The notes beneath the pieces are model-generated. The model searched no databases. It had not been told where the DNA came from and saw only the letters and a program-made list of their open reading frames with translations. A stretch of 64,000 nucleotides of DNA. Origin: Mercenaria mercenaria (lineage: Eukaryota > Mollusca > Bivalvia > Venerida > Veneridae). The stretch is from positions 72,508,001-72,572,000 of the forward strand of contig NC_069371.1 in assembly GCF_021730395.1 (NCBI RefSeq). Direction: 5' to 3'. The position numbers were made by a program, and so were the translations under genes. Below are positions 36,529 through 47,353 of the stretch, in pieces. Each line of letters begins with the position of its first letter. Position 1 is the stretch's first letter.

Positions 36529-36860
36529 TAATATCTTCCTCTATTAAACATGTAAGTCCATAATCTGTTGCCTCGAAAGACGGTACTTCTCTTTGATTGC
36601 ACTTTCAGGCAATGTATCTAAGTAATTCGGCCTTTCGCGAAAGATTCGCGGTCGTCGACGCTGGTTATTTCTCCTGTCGGCCATATTTACGCAGGCGTTA
36701 CTCAAGGTTTTTGTATGCGTATATTTACGCAAATATTTACGAATAAACGTACGTACAAAAGTTTAGTAAAACGCATTTACGCAAAATAATTTTGCGTACG
36801 CACAAATTTACGTAAAACTTAGAGTTACGCATACGTAAGTACGTTAGTAAAACGGTCCCC
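36529..36860 (-). mobile_element. PIF/Harbinger 5'-end fragment
   Basis: The outer end reads (- strand) GGGGACCGTTTTACTAACGT with further ACGTA-rich subterminal sequence. An open frame follows from 36732: basic residues, then RPRIFRERPNYLDTLPESA and IKEKYRLSRQQIMDLH. This is the typical N-terminal F-R-x-R-x-N...RYRLSR..I pattern of Harbinger nucleases. The frame ends at 36544 and the rest of the element is absent. It lies in intron 5 of the proposed gene, antisense to it. Confidence 0.7.
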
Positions 36861-37169
36861 AGGTGTATTAACCTGCTCATATGTAGATGATATCATACTG
36901 GTTTATATCATTGTAAATTGTCAACATAACTTTTTTCCACTTAAACAATTAATGAATGCCAGGTTAACATATTTTGATATGATTTCATGATTTAAGCATG
37001 TTAGTAAAGAAATTTGAGGAATCCTCAAAAGATTTAACAGATTTACTGAATCAAGCATTTTTAGTGGCCTAAATTAATATAGTGTCATTTCTTTTCTGCT
37101 TCTGGTACAGCATTTCAAATAGTTGCATGAGCACAAACAATCCTGCATACAGCTCTTGTTGCATTTCAG

Positions 37170-38698
37170 TGGCAGCATATCATCTGCAGTAGCTATGGAG
37201 GAAGATGAGCTGTCAAGGCCTTGTGACAGTAGGTAATGATGGTAAAACATATATATGTTATTTAAACTATTGTATACAACAACTTACAACTTCATACTTT
37301 CTGAAAGGGTAACATGTAAAACATTCATAGAAATTTATATAATGCATAAAACGATCATGTTAATCCTTACCCTGCTAAATTTGTATAATGAAATTGTCCA
37401 TCTTTTAAGTTTGGACACTACCATTGACTGTAAAAAAAGGTGCTTACAAAACTGATTATGGCTTGATCGCAAGCAGTGCAGATCATGATCAGACTGCATG
37501 GCTGATCATAATCTACACTTGTCGCAAAGGCAAAATCAACAACTTGCCACTGACAAATGCTTTACTGCAATCATTTTGATGTGAAATAATTGTGATACAT
37601 GTGTACTCAAGAATCTATAAAAAAATTTCAGGACTACACATGTTAGTGTTCCTGATACAGACGTAGTAAATACTCTTGAAGAGGATCACACATCATTCAG
37701 GTATGAGTTGACTTGCATTGAACAACAAAAGAACTGCTTGATTTTGAAAAAAAAATGTACATAGAGGATATTACATGAGTGTCTTTTCATATTGAATTTA
37801 TTAAACAAGTTGAATAAAATAATAATATGCGAGGCTCTGCCGAGCATTTTATCAATTTTATTCAACAAGTTTAATAAATTAAATGTGGAAAGTCACAAAT
37901 GTAATATTCTTTTTATCACATGTTAGACTTTCCTGTCGATACATCAAACAATCTACTTTCTTTTACTATAAAAACAAGTCAATTTGACCGACCTTTCCAA
38001 TACTGTAAATGACGTGGACGTCAAAGCTTTATTACACTAGTGTATTATCATTTTTATTTAATGGCTTTATTACACTCCCGCGACGTCAAACATGTGATAA
38101 ATCTCACTTAGTGGATTCCTTTTTAATATATTCATTGTTTGTCGTTCAGATGTGTATTTTTGTATCTCTTAGGCTGCACCCTCATGATATAATTCCTTCA
38201 CATTTGAACTCCAGACATTGGTTTTATTCATTGACAAATCATTAATTGAGATTTAATTTTCATTGAACAATGGTAAATGTATAATGGCATTGTAAAATAT
38301 ATTGTCCAGTATGTATTGAAATATTAAGTACTGGTTCATTTCAAAACTGGTTCAGGAAAGAACCATGCTGTCATGAATAACTGATTTTTTCTTTGCAATT
38401 GTAGGATACTTCATGTCTGATTGTGATACTTCATGTATGATTGCCGGTATTCTTTCACACAGATGGTTGAATCATTAACCCCATTAGATGAACAATCGGT
38501 CTCTAAATCTTCTTGAATCAACATGTATTGTGTTTCTATTTCAGAAATTCCGCTTCAGCTCGAGCAATTCCTAATCAGTCCTCTTCAGTTCAAGTGGTTT
38601 GTTGCAGATGCAACTGCCATAGGAAGATAGAAATGCTGAAAGAGGAAAAGTTGGCACTACAGATAAGACTTTTGAAAAAACAGCTGGGAGAAGAATGA
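37170..38698 (+). CDS. three tail exons in phase with the MIT exons (chimeric 3' end or Harbinger accessory gene)
   Basis: Exons are 37170-37232, 37632-37700 and 38545-38698, each with AG/GT borders. Their phases continue the phase-2 end of the MIT exons without a break, so eight exons total 762 bp (253 codons plus TGA 38696-38698). The tail is about 95 residues: acidic GSISSAVAMEEDELSRPCDS, then TTHVSVPDTDVVNTLEEDHT, then a Cys cluster VVCCRCNCHRK and a coiled-coil-like KIEMLKEEKLALQIRLLKKQ. It shows no similarity to the calpain protease region. The Cys/coiled-coil end also recalls Myb-like accessory proteins of Harbinger transposons, pieces of which lie on both sides, but no Myb/SANT exon is visible upstream. 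Confidence 0.6.
37793..37881. repeat. short hairpin repeat in intron 7
   Basis: AATTTATTAAACAAGTTGAA and its inverted copy flank a core with GCGAGGCTCTGCCGAGC. The unit of about 88 bp lies between the second and third tail exons. Confidence 0.8.
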
Positions 38699-38717
38699 TT
38701 TTGGACGCTGCCAGTGA

Positions 38718-38723
38718 AATAAA
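38718..38723 (+). terminator. poly(A) signal AATAAA
   Basis: A canonical hexamer 20 bp after the TGA of the last tail exon, consistent with a short 3' UTR. The next element (MITE) starts at 38742. Confidence 0.6.
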
Positions 38724-38741
38724 GCCATTACATATATGTAA

Positions 38742-38910
38742 GAAATAATAAGTTCCCAAACGTGGTTTATCGTAGAATAACCTGTGTTTTGAGTTATTAT
38801 GCGGAAGAATATTTCACGAAGCCCGTAGGCATGAGTGATATATTGTTTCACAGAAGAACAAAAAACTCGGGTTATTATACAATAAATCACACTTGGGAAC
38901 TTGTTATTTC
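38742..38910. mobile_element. MITE with about 50-bp inverted ends
   Basis: GAAATAATAAGTTCCCAAAC at the left is matched by an inverted CACTTGGGAACTTGTTATTTC-like right end. It gives overlapping open frames on both strands that have no meaning. Confidence 0.85.
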
Positions 38911-39099
38911 GATTCTAAAACAACATACTAGTATCAACAGTGTTAGAAAAAATGTTAACTACTTTTTACGACAGTTAGAAAAAATGGTAACTACTTTTTA
39001 CGACTGTGCTACGCACCTGGATCAGATGACTTCATTGTATGCAAGTGGTTTATTGCAGATTAACCAGAGATATTGCAGAATAACCCGAGATAGATTTAA

Positions 39100-39183
39100 T
39101 GATGCTTGGTCAGAATGTTAATCTTGATGATCTTTAGGTCTATAGGTCAGGTGACTGATACAGGGCCTTCATGGCCCTCTTGT
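39100..39183 (+). repeat. 3' end of a family-A type element
   Basis: AGGTCAGGTGACTGATACAG is followed by a hairpin AGGGCCTTCATGGCCCT and CTTGTT. The 5' part is missing or replaced by the MITE and a short tandem repeat (38925-39005). Confidence 0.65.
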
Positions 39184-39427
39184 TTTTTGAAAGCTTTTAT
39201 TATAGACATCTCTTTGTTACTTTAAAGGAAAATGACTTGAAATTGAAAATATTCCTTTATAATCATCATCTGCCTGTGTGGTTACAAGGTCATTGTAATT
39301 GTGTTTTTGACAGAATTATGCCCCTTTTGTACTTAAAGCTTTTTGGCAATTTTCGCTTGAAACTGAAAATGTATCTCTATCATCTTCATCAGCCAGTGTG
39401 GTAACAATCCCCTTAACTTTGATTTTA

Positions 39428-39850
39428 ATTATGTCTCCCACCACACAGTGGTGTGGGAGACATATTGATTTATTCAATTCTGTATGTGTGTCTGTCTGTC
39501 ACAAAGCTTGTCCGCACTCTTAAGTCGAACATTTCTCATCCGATTTTCACCAAACTTAAACGTAATGTGTTTGACCATAAGACCTCGGCCAAGTTCGATA
39601 ACTAGCCAAATTGGTCCAGGCATATTGGAGTTATGGCCCTTGAATTACCAGAATCGGCTTTTTTACTCTTGTCCGCACTCTTAAGTCGAACAAAATGTGT
39701 TTGGCCATAAGACCTTAGCCAAGTTTGATAACTAGCCAAATCCACCAAGGCACTTTTGATTTATGGCCCTTCAATTACTGATTGGATCCACTGGTCCAGA
39801 CCATCTAATTGGATCCACTCGTCTAAACCATCTAGAGAAACTAGACAGTT
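39428..39850 (+). mobile_element. Helentron-associated-like element, family C (partial)
   Basis: It starts with a near-perfect palindrome, ATGTCTCCCACCACACAGTG/GTGTGGGAGACAT (39431-39463). The repeated phrase TTCGATAACTAGCCAAAT occurs twice. It runs into the next element at about 39850. A second copy begins at 45661. Confidence 0.6.
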
Positions 39851-40530
39851 TTAGCTTGACTATACGAAGTATAAGGAGAGCTATCCTACTCGACCCGGCG
39901 TCGGCGTCTTTCCGCATCCCCACCTCGGTTAAAGTTTTTTTTACACTTTCTCTTTTTTCAACTTATCTCTGTAATTACTTGATGGATTTGATTCAAACTT
40001 GAAATACTTATTCCTCATCATCACCCACATCATCTGACATAAGGGCCATAACTCTTGCACCAATATTTCATGAATTATCCCACCTTTTCACTTAGATTTT
40101 CAGGTTAAAGTTTTGATGCACTTTCACTCTATCTCTGTTATTACTGAATGGATTTGATTCAAACTTAAAATAGTTGTTCAACATCATCACCCACATCATA
40201 TGACACAAGGTGCATAACTCTGGCACCATTTTTTCATGAATTATTCCCCCTTTTTACTTAGAATTTCAGGTTAAAGTTTTGGTGCACTTTCACTCTACCT
40301 CTGTTATTACTGAATGGATTTGATTCAAACTTAAAATAGTTGTTCAGCATCATCACCCACATCATATGACACAAGATGCATAACTCTGGCACAATTTGTC
40401 ATGAATTATTCCCCTTTTTACTTAGAATTTCAGGTTAAAGTTTTATGCACTTTCACTCTATCTCTGTTATTACTGAATGGATCTGATTCAAACTTAAACA
40501 ATTGTTCAACATCATTATCCTTATGTCTAA
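39851..40530 (+). mobile_element. Helentron-associated-like element, family B copy (partial)
   Basis: It starts with TTAGCTTGACTATACGAAGT and GGAGAGCT, then GGCGTCGGCGTC. Four units of about 160 bp follow, each with ACTGAATGGATTTGATTCAA and AACATCATCACCCACATCA. The 3' hairpin is missing. Confidence 0.65.
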
Positions 40531-40565
40531 CAGAAATATTATTTGATAGATGTTTACCTAATTAT

Positions 40566-40738
40566 TCAAAAATAAGTGTTTGCAATGTAATCTCTATATC
40601 TCAGTCCCACTTGTGGAGCATTTGGGTCAATTGCATTTTGTGGCTGGTCATCTTGGTCCTCATTGTCCACATCAGGCAATGGAATGTCTCTCTGCTTGCA
40701 AATGTTGTGCAGTACTGCGCATGCAGTGATAACTCAGA
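40566..40738 (-). pseudogene. Harbinger nuclease, third coding segment
   Basis: The - strand frame gives VITACAVLHNICKQRDIPLP then DVDNEDQDDQP and ends QVGLRYRDYIANTYF, with TGA at 40566-40568. ACAVLHNIC is the conserved C-terminal helix of HARBI1-type nucleases and the acidic run after it is usual. The expected acceptor AG in front of the frame reads TG, so the splice site seems worn. It is downstream of 41078-41185 on the same strand. Confidence 0.75.
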
Positions 40739-41077
40739 ATAATATATACCTTTTTTCACTATTAATTCATTTAGGATATGAAATGAAAGGCAGTTAATAA
40801 TTCATCTTTAATTTAGATTTAGATGCAACAAAAAAATTTACATGCATGTCGTGTGAACAATTCTCTATGAGTTATGGCCCATTATTTTTGCTTTCGGTTT
40901 CAAATAAATCAAGTCTTGAAATAGTGATACCCTTGGCTATCATACAGTGTTCGGTTACTAGCATAACTCAATATTTCTTAAAATTTCCGAATGATGTTCA
41001 TGACACAGATTGAAAGACCGATGTAACTAAACTTTGAACAATAGTGTTTTAAAAGGGAAAAAAGTTAACTACTCTAC

Positions 41078-41185
41078 CTGCAGGCTTTCTCTGGTTTCAT
41101 TCTAATTTCTCCATGCAATATCCCAAACCTTCTCTTCAGTTGCCCAATTCCTCTCTCAACTTTACTTCTTGTGATTTTGTGGGCT
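41078..41185 (-). pseudogene. Harbinger nuclease, second coding segment (catalytic Glu)
   Basis: It lies between AG (ending 41186) and donor GTAGAG. It encodes AHKITRSKVERGIGQLKRRF GILHGEIRMKPEKAC, 35 codons. VERGIGQLKRRFG carries the third acidic residue (Glu) of the DDE triad. Its phase matches the donor at 43664: AG plus A completes the Arg of the YNRAH motif across a 2.5-kb intron that hosts two younger insertions. Confidence 0.8.
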
Positions 41186-41224
41186 CTGTTATATAGTATA
41201 TTTTTATAATCATATGTTGCATTT

Positions 41225-42275
41225 TTAGCTCGACTATTCGAAGAATAAGTAGAGCTGTCCTACTCACCACGGCGTCGGCGTCGGCGTCACACCTTGGTTA
41301 AGTTTTTCGTACCAGTCCACATTTTGACAAAGTCTTTTGAGATAAAGCTTTGAAACTTTCAACACTTGTTTACCATCACCATGGCCAGTTATAGGCAAGA
41401 GCACATAACTCCATCAAGGATTTTGGCTGAATTATGGCCCCTTTTGACTTAGAAATCATGGTTAAGTTTTTCGTACCAGTTAATATTTTGACAAAGTCTT
41501 TTAAGATAAAGCTTTGAAACTTTCAACACTTGTTTACCATCACCATGGCCAGTTATAGGCAAGAGTACATAACTCAGTCAAGGATTTTGGCTGAATTGTG
41601 GCCCCTTTTGACTTAGAAATCTTGGTTAAGTTTTTCGTACCAGTTCGTATTTTGACAAAGTCTTTTGAGATAAAGCTTTGAATCTTTCAACACTTGTTTA
41701 CCATCACCATGTCCAGTTATAGGCAAGAGCACATAACTCCATCAAGGATTTTGGCTGAATTATGGCCCCTTTTGACTTAGAAATCTTGGTAAATATTTCG
41801 TACCAGTTCATATTTTGACAAAGTCTTTTAAGATAAAGCTTTGAAACTTTCAACACCTGTTTACCATCACCATATCCAGTTATAGGCAAGAGTACATAAC
41901 TCCATCAAGGATTTTGGCTGAATTATGGCCCTTTTTGGACTTAGAAATTGGTTCTGTTTTCATACAAGTCCACGTTTTGTAAAAACTATTTGACATACGG
42001 CTTTTAAACTTTGAACACTTGTTTATCCTTATGATTTCCATTTGTAGGCAAGAGTACATAACTATTTTGACTGAATTATGGACCTTTTTGGACTTTGAAA
42101 TTGGTTCATACATTGCCATTTAGTGCAAGACTTATCGAAATCAAAGAAATACAGGAACATTGTGTGTCTAATCTATTTATTTCTTTTGTCTGAATATCTG
42201 CGGAAATATGTTGACCCCATTCTTCAATCAATTCTTCGAATAGTCGAGCGCGCTGTCATCAGACAGCTCTTGTTA
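41225..42275 (+). mobile_element. Helentron-associated-like element, family B, full copy
   Basis: It starts with AGCTCGACTATTCGAAGAAT/AAGTAGAGCT (41227-41256). Five tandem units of about 180 bp carry CAAAGTCTTTTGAGATAAAG and AAGAGCACATAACTCCATCA. It ends with TTCGAATAGTCGAGCGCG, a hairpin GCTGTCATCAGACAGC and TCTTGTTA. It inserted into the intron of the Harbinger nuclease. Partial copies lie at 39851, 48271 and 50870 (- strand). Confidence 0.75.
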
Positions 42276-42280
42276 TTTAA

Positions 42281-42447
42281 GAAATAATATATCTCATCCA
42301 GTGATTTGTCGTTGAATAAATCATTGTTTGGAGTTCAGATGCGAAGGAATTATATCACGAGGTTGCAGCTGGAGTGACATAATAATAAGCATCTGAACGT
42401 CAATGATTTATTCAAGAGCAAATCACTAAATGAGATATATTATTTCG
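42281..42447. mobile_element. MITE with TIR GAAATAATATATCTCAT
   Basis: Inverted ends of about 27 bp (GAAATAATATATCTCATCCA...). It contains ATCACGAGGTTGCAGC. A relative with similar internal phrases lies at about 38090-38260. Confidence 0.8.
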
Positions 42448-43664
42448 ATTCTAACACGTTACCAAGGATTTTTAAGTACAACCTTGACGTCATTCATTAA
42501 ATATTCGCCCGTTTTCTATCCTTTTCTTTTTTAGCGTGCCGCTATGCCATTTGACGCAATGACAAAATAATTGTGACGTCAGAACAGTGATTTGTTGTAT
42601 AATAATTCACTGTTTTCTGCCTTCTTTGTTTTTAAAATAGGAAAATGAATCGGATCGTGTTATAATAAGAAGTAATACATTTCAGACCCATGTTTTAATA
42701 TTTGAAACCAAATGAGAAGAGATTATACGTGTTTGGATCAATATCACTTTGGCATAGCCCAATTAAATTAAACATGCGGCATATAAACAATTTGTATTAT
42801 TGAGATCTAGACTTGCAAGATCTGCTAAACATATTTTTGGCTTATAATAATTAGTTTCTAATAATCAGTAGATGAAATAGGGAATTACTATGGATGAAAT
42901 CTATAATTACATGTATTCTTAAAATTTCAGTGCACATTAAAACACTAATTAAGCCTTCTCATTTTGGTTTAACATGGTTCATTTTTCGTATACGTATGAA
43001 ATAATCACTTCGTTAGTGGTTTAAGTTTCAACAGGTACAACAGCTCAGTTTAGATGTGTAGGAATTGATCCAGGAGTGTAAGCACAGATTATTAAATATC
43101 TAAGCATTGGGCTACTGAATCCTGATAAATCAGACAATTAGCCTGAAATTGGCATGGTCTATTCTGATTGTAACATGTTTGTTGTAACTTGAGGATAAAA
43201 GTTGTTAAATTTGTTAAACTTGGTAGCCATTGACAGGACGTCAGGGTGCTATTTCACATAAAAGTGTTCTCTCACAGGTTTGTGCTTCAACTTTAGTGTA
43301 TTGCAAGTAGCACAAAGATTGACATATCGAACCGCTTGAGTTAATGCTGATCTATTGTTTACCAGATGATAAAACATGCAAAAGATTTGATTATTCTATA
43401 CATGCAAAAACAAGTTTGAATGCTGTATAGTTATTTTATTTTATGCTTTCAAAATTGTAATTGTACAGTCTCATATATTTTAATCATAAACTACTTTTAG
43501 TTTTCCTGTGTACTGGTTTGACTGATTTCGAAATCCTCTGTATGAATTTTTGAACTTACTACTACATAAAGATTTTAACTTAACAGAGAAATCATTGCAA
43601 AGTCGAAATTATACTAGTTGTAACACTGGGGTATGTTATGCAAGATTGAAGTTGATATATTTAC
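42448..43664. other. rest of nuclease intron, no gene recognised
   Basis: AT-rich. No exon or named repeat is seen. Confidence 0.5.
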
Positions 43665-44384
43665 CTGTTGTAAGCACTCTGTGCCCCAGGTTGAGGGTTG
43701 AGGTAGGGGGTCAGCAGCCATCTACGGCACGGGTAGCCACTGTCCCCCAACAGATGATAACCACCATGGACAATGCCTCTTTCAAAAAGCTGTCTCAGCC
43801 CACTGTTGTGAAGTATCCTGCTGTCATGTGTAGAACCAGGCCAACGTGCAACAATATCCTCGATCCTGTCAAAGGCATCAAACACCACCTGCACATTTAT
43901 GCTGTGATAGCCCTTCCGGTTCACAAATATATCCTCCTCCTCTGATGGAGCCAGTATCTTAATGTGGGTCCCGTCAAATTACTCCAACAACCTTCGGAAA
44001 CCTTGCTGTTCCGTAAAATTGTTGGGCCTGCTTGTCAAGGTCTGCCACTTGTGTTGGGAAGGAAACAAACTGCTGAATTAAAGCAGGTGTACATAGAGCT
44101 GTTACCACCTCGTTCACAGCTTTAGAAACGGTTGATTGAGAAACATGGTGGATATCCCCATCATTCAACTGCACACCCCCAGTTGCAAAATATCTCAAAG
44201 CAATTAAAATCTTCTCTCTCACAGAGAGACTTTGATGTCTGGCTGTTCTTGGCTGAAGGTATGGTCGCAACAGGTCCTCAAGGTACTCTATACCTCTACG
44301 GTCAAACCTGTATCTCTGGATGATTTCAAGGTCTGTCAGGTTGTCCAACATATTTGGTCTCGCTGCCATACCCAAGAAATACAT
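43665..44384 (-). pseudogene. Harbinger (HARBI1-type) nuclease, first coding segment
   Basis: From ATG at 44382-44384: LTDLEIIQRYRFDRRGIEYL (N-terminal pattern), REKILIALRYFATGG, HHVSQSTVSKAVNEVV (helix-turn-helix-like), then GVI/DGTHIKILAP (first catalytic Asp), KGYHSINVQVVFDAF, ARWPGSTHDSRIL and LLGDSGYP (second Asp), ending in YNR at donor GT 43664. One extra T at about 43976 breaks the frame between GVI and DGTH; otherwise it is well kept. With 41078-41185 and 40566-40738 the DDE triad is complete. The terminal repeats of the element were not found. In live Harbingers this nuclease acts with a Myb-like partner. Confidence 0.85.
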
Positions 44385-44559
44385 CTAACATTATGTACAA
44401 AATTTTTCATTCAAGAAATGATCTGTGTACCAGACTGAAGGTCAAGATACAACATCATAAAAATATTCAAACTTTTTTTCCAAAGAAAATTTTGCAAAAA
44501 AAAAAATAAATACCCTCAAACTTGATAGTGGTCAGTATAATTCTCCCACAATGATTACG

Positions 44560-44601
<42 letters not shown>

Positions 44602-45427
44602 AAAAAAGGTTATCCCTATTTTCCAAAACCATTTTTAGATATGCTTATGTTCATTAAACTTGTTAGGCAGGTGGGTTGCAGGCTGTAAAATGCAGCAAAA
44701 CTTTCACATAGAACTTTAACGTTAATAATTAGTTACTAAGTGGAGGCTTTCCTATTGACTTTATAACATATCCCACCTTCAGATGGAGATAACTCAAAAA
44801 GTAGCACTGGGACCCTCATTTTTTTTTTTTTATTTTTTTTTTTTTTAAATATATTTGTTTATAATATGATGCTCTATGATCATGCAGAGTTTATGAAAAT
44901 TCTCTCGGCTAGTTTAAACTTTCCTTTTTGGCATATATAAAAACCCACAGAAAGGTCTTTAATAATGGTTAATTTTCTAAAGTTAAAATCAAATGTAACT
45001 ATGTATTTGTCGTAGATGTATTCTTTAAGACGGTATTGTTAAATAGACTGATTACGTTATGGGCATTATGAAAATATACCTGACTGTGATATAGTATGCC
45101 CTTTATGTTCAAAAGCTATAAAATGTTAAGCACATGTACTTTCCTATTTAGAAGAAACAAGGTAATTGTTTTGAACACACTAACATTGTAAACAGTATTT
45201 TTGGATACTCAGCGAGATTGATAAACCTGTTATCATTATTACCCATTTGCAAATGTAGAAATGATTAGACTAGTAGCAAAAGCCTGTTGAAATATCTTAA
45301 AAATTCCTTTTTCAGTACATGTATTGTTTTTAACCGCACTTTATGTGTACAGTGTTTTAGTGATCAGAAGAAATAGTATGACATTTCATTTTGCAGTTGT
45401 AAAGATAAAGAATTAGACTAAGAGAAC
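44385..45427. other. no gene; poly-C (44560-44599) and poly-T (44819-44846) tracts
   Basis: A 40-bp pure C run and an interrupted T run are the only marked features. Confidence 0.7.
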
Positions 45428-45604
45428 AGTACAACCTCTCCAGAGTGGCCCTCTCTTTAGCAAAAACCTCTGTAAAGTAACATCATCAAAATTTCCCAAA
45501 GCTGAAATATACTATCAAATTTACCTCTCTAGAACAACAACCTTTACATAACAGTCAACTTTTGTATCTCTCAAAGGGTGTTTCTCTACAGAGGTTGCAC
45601 TGTA
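45428..45604. mobile_element. MITE with TIR ACAGTRCAACCTCT
   Basis: The left end reads ACAGTACAACCTCTCCAGAG. The right end, inverted, reads ACAGTGCAACCTCTGTAGAG. The unit is 177 bp with no ORF. The ends resemble hAT-type MITEs, but no 8-bp target duplication is clear. Confidence 0.7.
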
Positions 45605-45658
45605 TGTACAATATTTAATGACAAGTTTATTTTTGAATTTATTTGTTGTCTCTTTTAT

Positions 45659-45895
45659 GTACGTCTCCCACTACACAGTGGTGTAGGAGACGTATTGATT
45701 TACTCCTGTCTGTGTGTCATAAAGCTTGTTCACACTCTTTGTCGAACATTTCTCATCCGATCTTCACCGAACTTGAACAAAATGTGTTTGCCAATAAGTG
45801 CCCAGCCATGTTCGATAACTAGCCAAATCGGCCCAGGCAATTCGGAATTAAGGCCCTTAATTTACCAAAAAAACACTCAGATTTCTTGCGCGTTG
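45659..45895 (+). mobile_element. family C element, second copy (partial)
   Basis: It starts with GTCTCCCACTACACAGTGG/TGTAGGAGAC (45663-45692) and has the same body as 39428. Confidence 0.65.
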
Positions 45896-45946
45896 TTGAC
45901 ACCAAAAGGACACCTATACTACTTTTATAAGGACACCTATGACTTT

Positions 45947-46345
45947 ACCTCACCTGAGTGAAAGGCTCAAGGTGAGCTTTTGTGACCACTCGTCGTCTGT
46001 AGTTTGTCAACAATTTGTATAAAAAACTTCTTCTTCAAAACAACGTACACTGGGCAGAATTACACCAAACTTCAAAGGAATGATCCTTTGATGGCCGCCC
46101 TTTCAAAATTGCCCAAAAAATTGAAACCCATCAGAACTCTGGTTGCCATGGCAACCGAAAGGAAAAACTTTGAATATATTTCTTAATATTTTAGGTTGTC
46201 AAGTTGACATTTGAAACATGTTTGCAAAACTTGGATAAGGTTTCAACGCTTACTTACATTTGACTTTCTTAACTGATCTCTTACACTTGTCAGTGAAGCT
46301 CACATTACTCAGGTGAGTGATCCAGGGTCACCATGACCCTCTTGT
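45947..46345 (+). mobile_element. family A element, short copy
   Basis: CCTCACCTGAGTGAAAGGCT/AGGTGAGCT is at the 5' end. ATTACTCAGGTGAGTGATCC plus hairpin AGGGTCACCATGACCCT and CTTGT is at the 3' end. It has fewer internal repeats than 35081. Confidence 0.7.
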
Positions 46346-46372
46346 AAAAAGATATCACCTTTAACTACTTTT

Positions 46373-47284
46373 TAATCCCCCGCCGTGGCGGAGGGATTAT
46401 AGGAATGGTCTGTGCAGAACCCATGAGTCAGCTATGCCGGCTCAAGGTCAAGGTCACAACTCAAGGTCAAAGGTTTGAGCCTTCCATTTTGTGTCCGCTC
46501 TATATCTCTTAAACCCCTTGAAGGAATTTTATAAAACTTGGGTCAAATGATCACCTCATCAAGACGATGTGCAGAACCCATGAGTCAGTCATGCCGGTTC
46601 AAGGTAAAGGTCACAACTTGGGGTCAAAGGTTTGAACCTTCCATTTTGTGTCCGCTCTATATCTCCTAAACCCCTTGAAGGATTTTCATCAAACTTGGGC
46701 CAAACGATCACCTCATCAAGGCGATGTGCAGAACTTATGAGTCAGCCATGTCAGCTCAAGGTCAAGGTCACAACTGAAGGTCAAAGGTTTGAGCCTTCCA
46801 TTTCGTGTCCACTCTATATCTCCTAAACCCCTTGAAGGAATTTTATAAAACATGGGTCAAATGATTACCTCATCAAGACGATGTGCAGAAATTATGAGTC
46901 AGCCATGCCAGCTCAAGGTCACAACTAAGGGTCAAAGGTTTGAGCCTTCCATTTGGTGTCCACTCTGTATCTCCTTAACCCCTTGAAGGATTTTCATCAA
47001 ACTTTGGTCAAATGATCACCTCATCAAGAACTCATAAGTCAGCCATGTCAACTCAAGGTCAAGGTCACAACTGAAGGTCAAAGGTTTCAGCTCTGTATCT
47101 CCTAAACCCCTTGAAGGATTTTCATGAAACTTTGGTCAAATGATCACCTCATCAAGACGTTGTGCAGAATTCATGAGTCAGCCGTGTCAGTTCAAGGTCA
47201 AGGTCACAGCTAAAATCAAAGGTTTTACCCTTTCACTATCCATAGCAGTGGCGGGGGATTTAGCTGTCTTTCAGACTGCCTTGT
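46373..47284 (+). mobile_element. Helentron-associated-like element, family D
   Basis: It starts with palindrome TAATCCCCCGCCGTGGCGGA...GGGATTA. Five tandem units of about 180 bp carry CATGAGTCAGCCATGCCGG, TCAAGGTCACAACT and CCTAAACCCCTTGAAGGA. It ends GCGGGGGATTTAGCTGTCTT, TCAGACTGCCTTGT. Confidence 0.7.
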
Positions 47285-47353
47285 ATAAGTAGTATAGGGG
47301 TACTTTTAGTGACAAAAAATGCACATACGCTCTAGTAGTATAGGTGTCCTTTT

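Larger units (their letters stand above)
45904..47353. mobile_element. unit bounded by exact 20-bp inverted repeats
   Basis: AAAAGGACACCTATACTACT at 45904-45923 has an exact inverted copy at 47334-47353. Two younger elements (45947-46345 and 46373-47284) fill almost all of the space between. The original is therefore a short MITE that was split, or the two ends belong to the insertions' flanks. Confidence 0.6.

Noticed and set aside
37170-38698. continuation of the normal CAPN7 protein
   Set aside because: The tail shows none of the calpain protease or C2-like sequence that follows the MIT pair in CAPN7.
38657-39121. overlapping open frames on both strands (77 and 119 codons)
   Set aside because: Produced by the inverted ends of a MITE plus a short tandem repeat.
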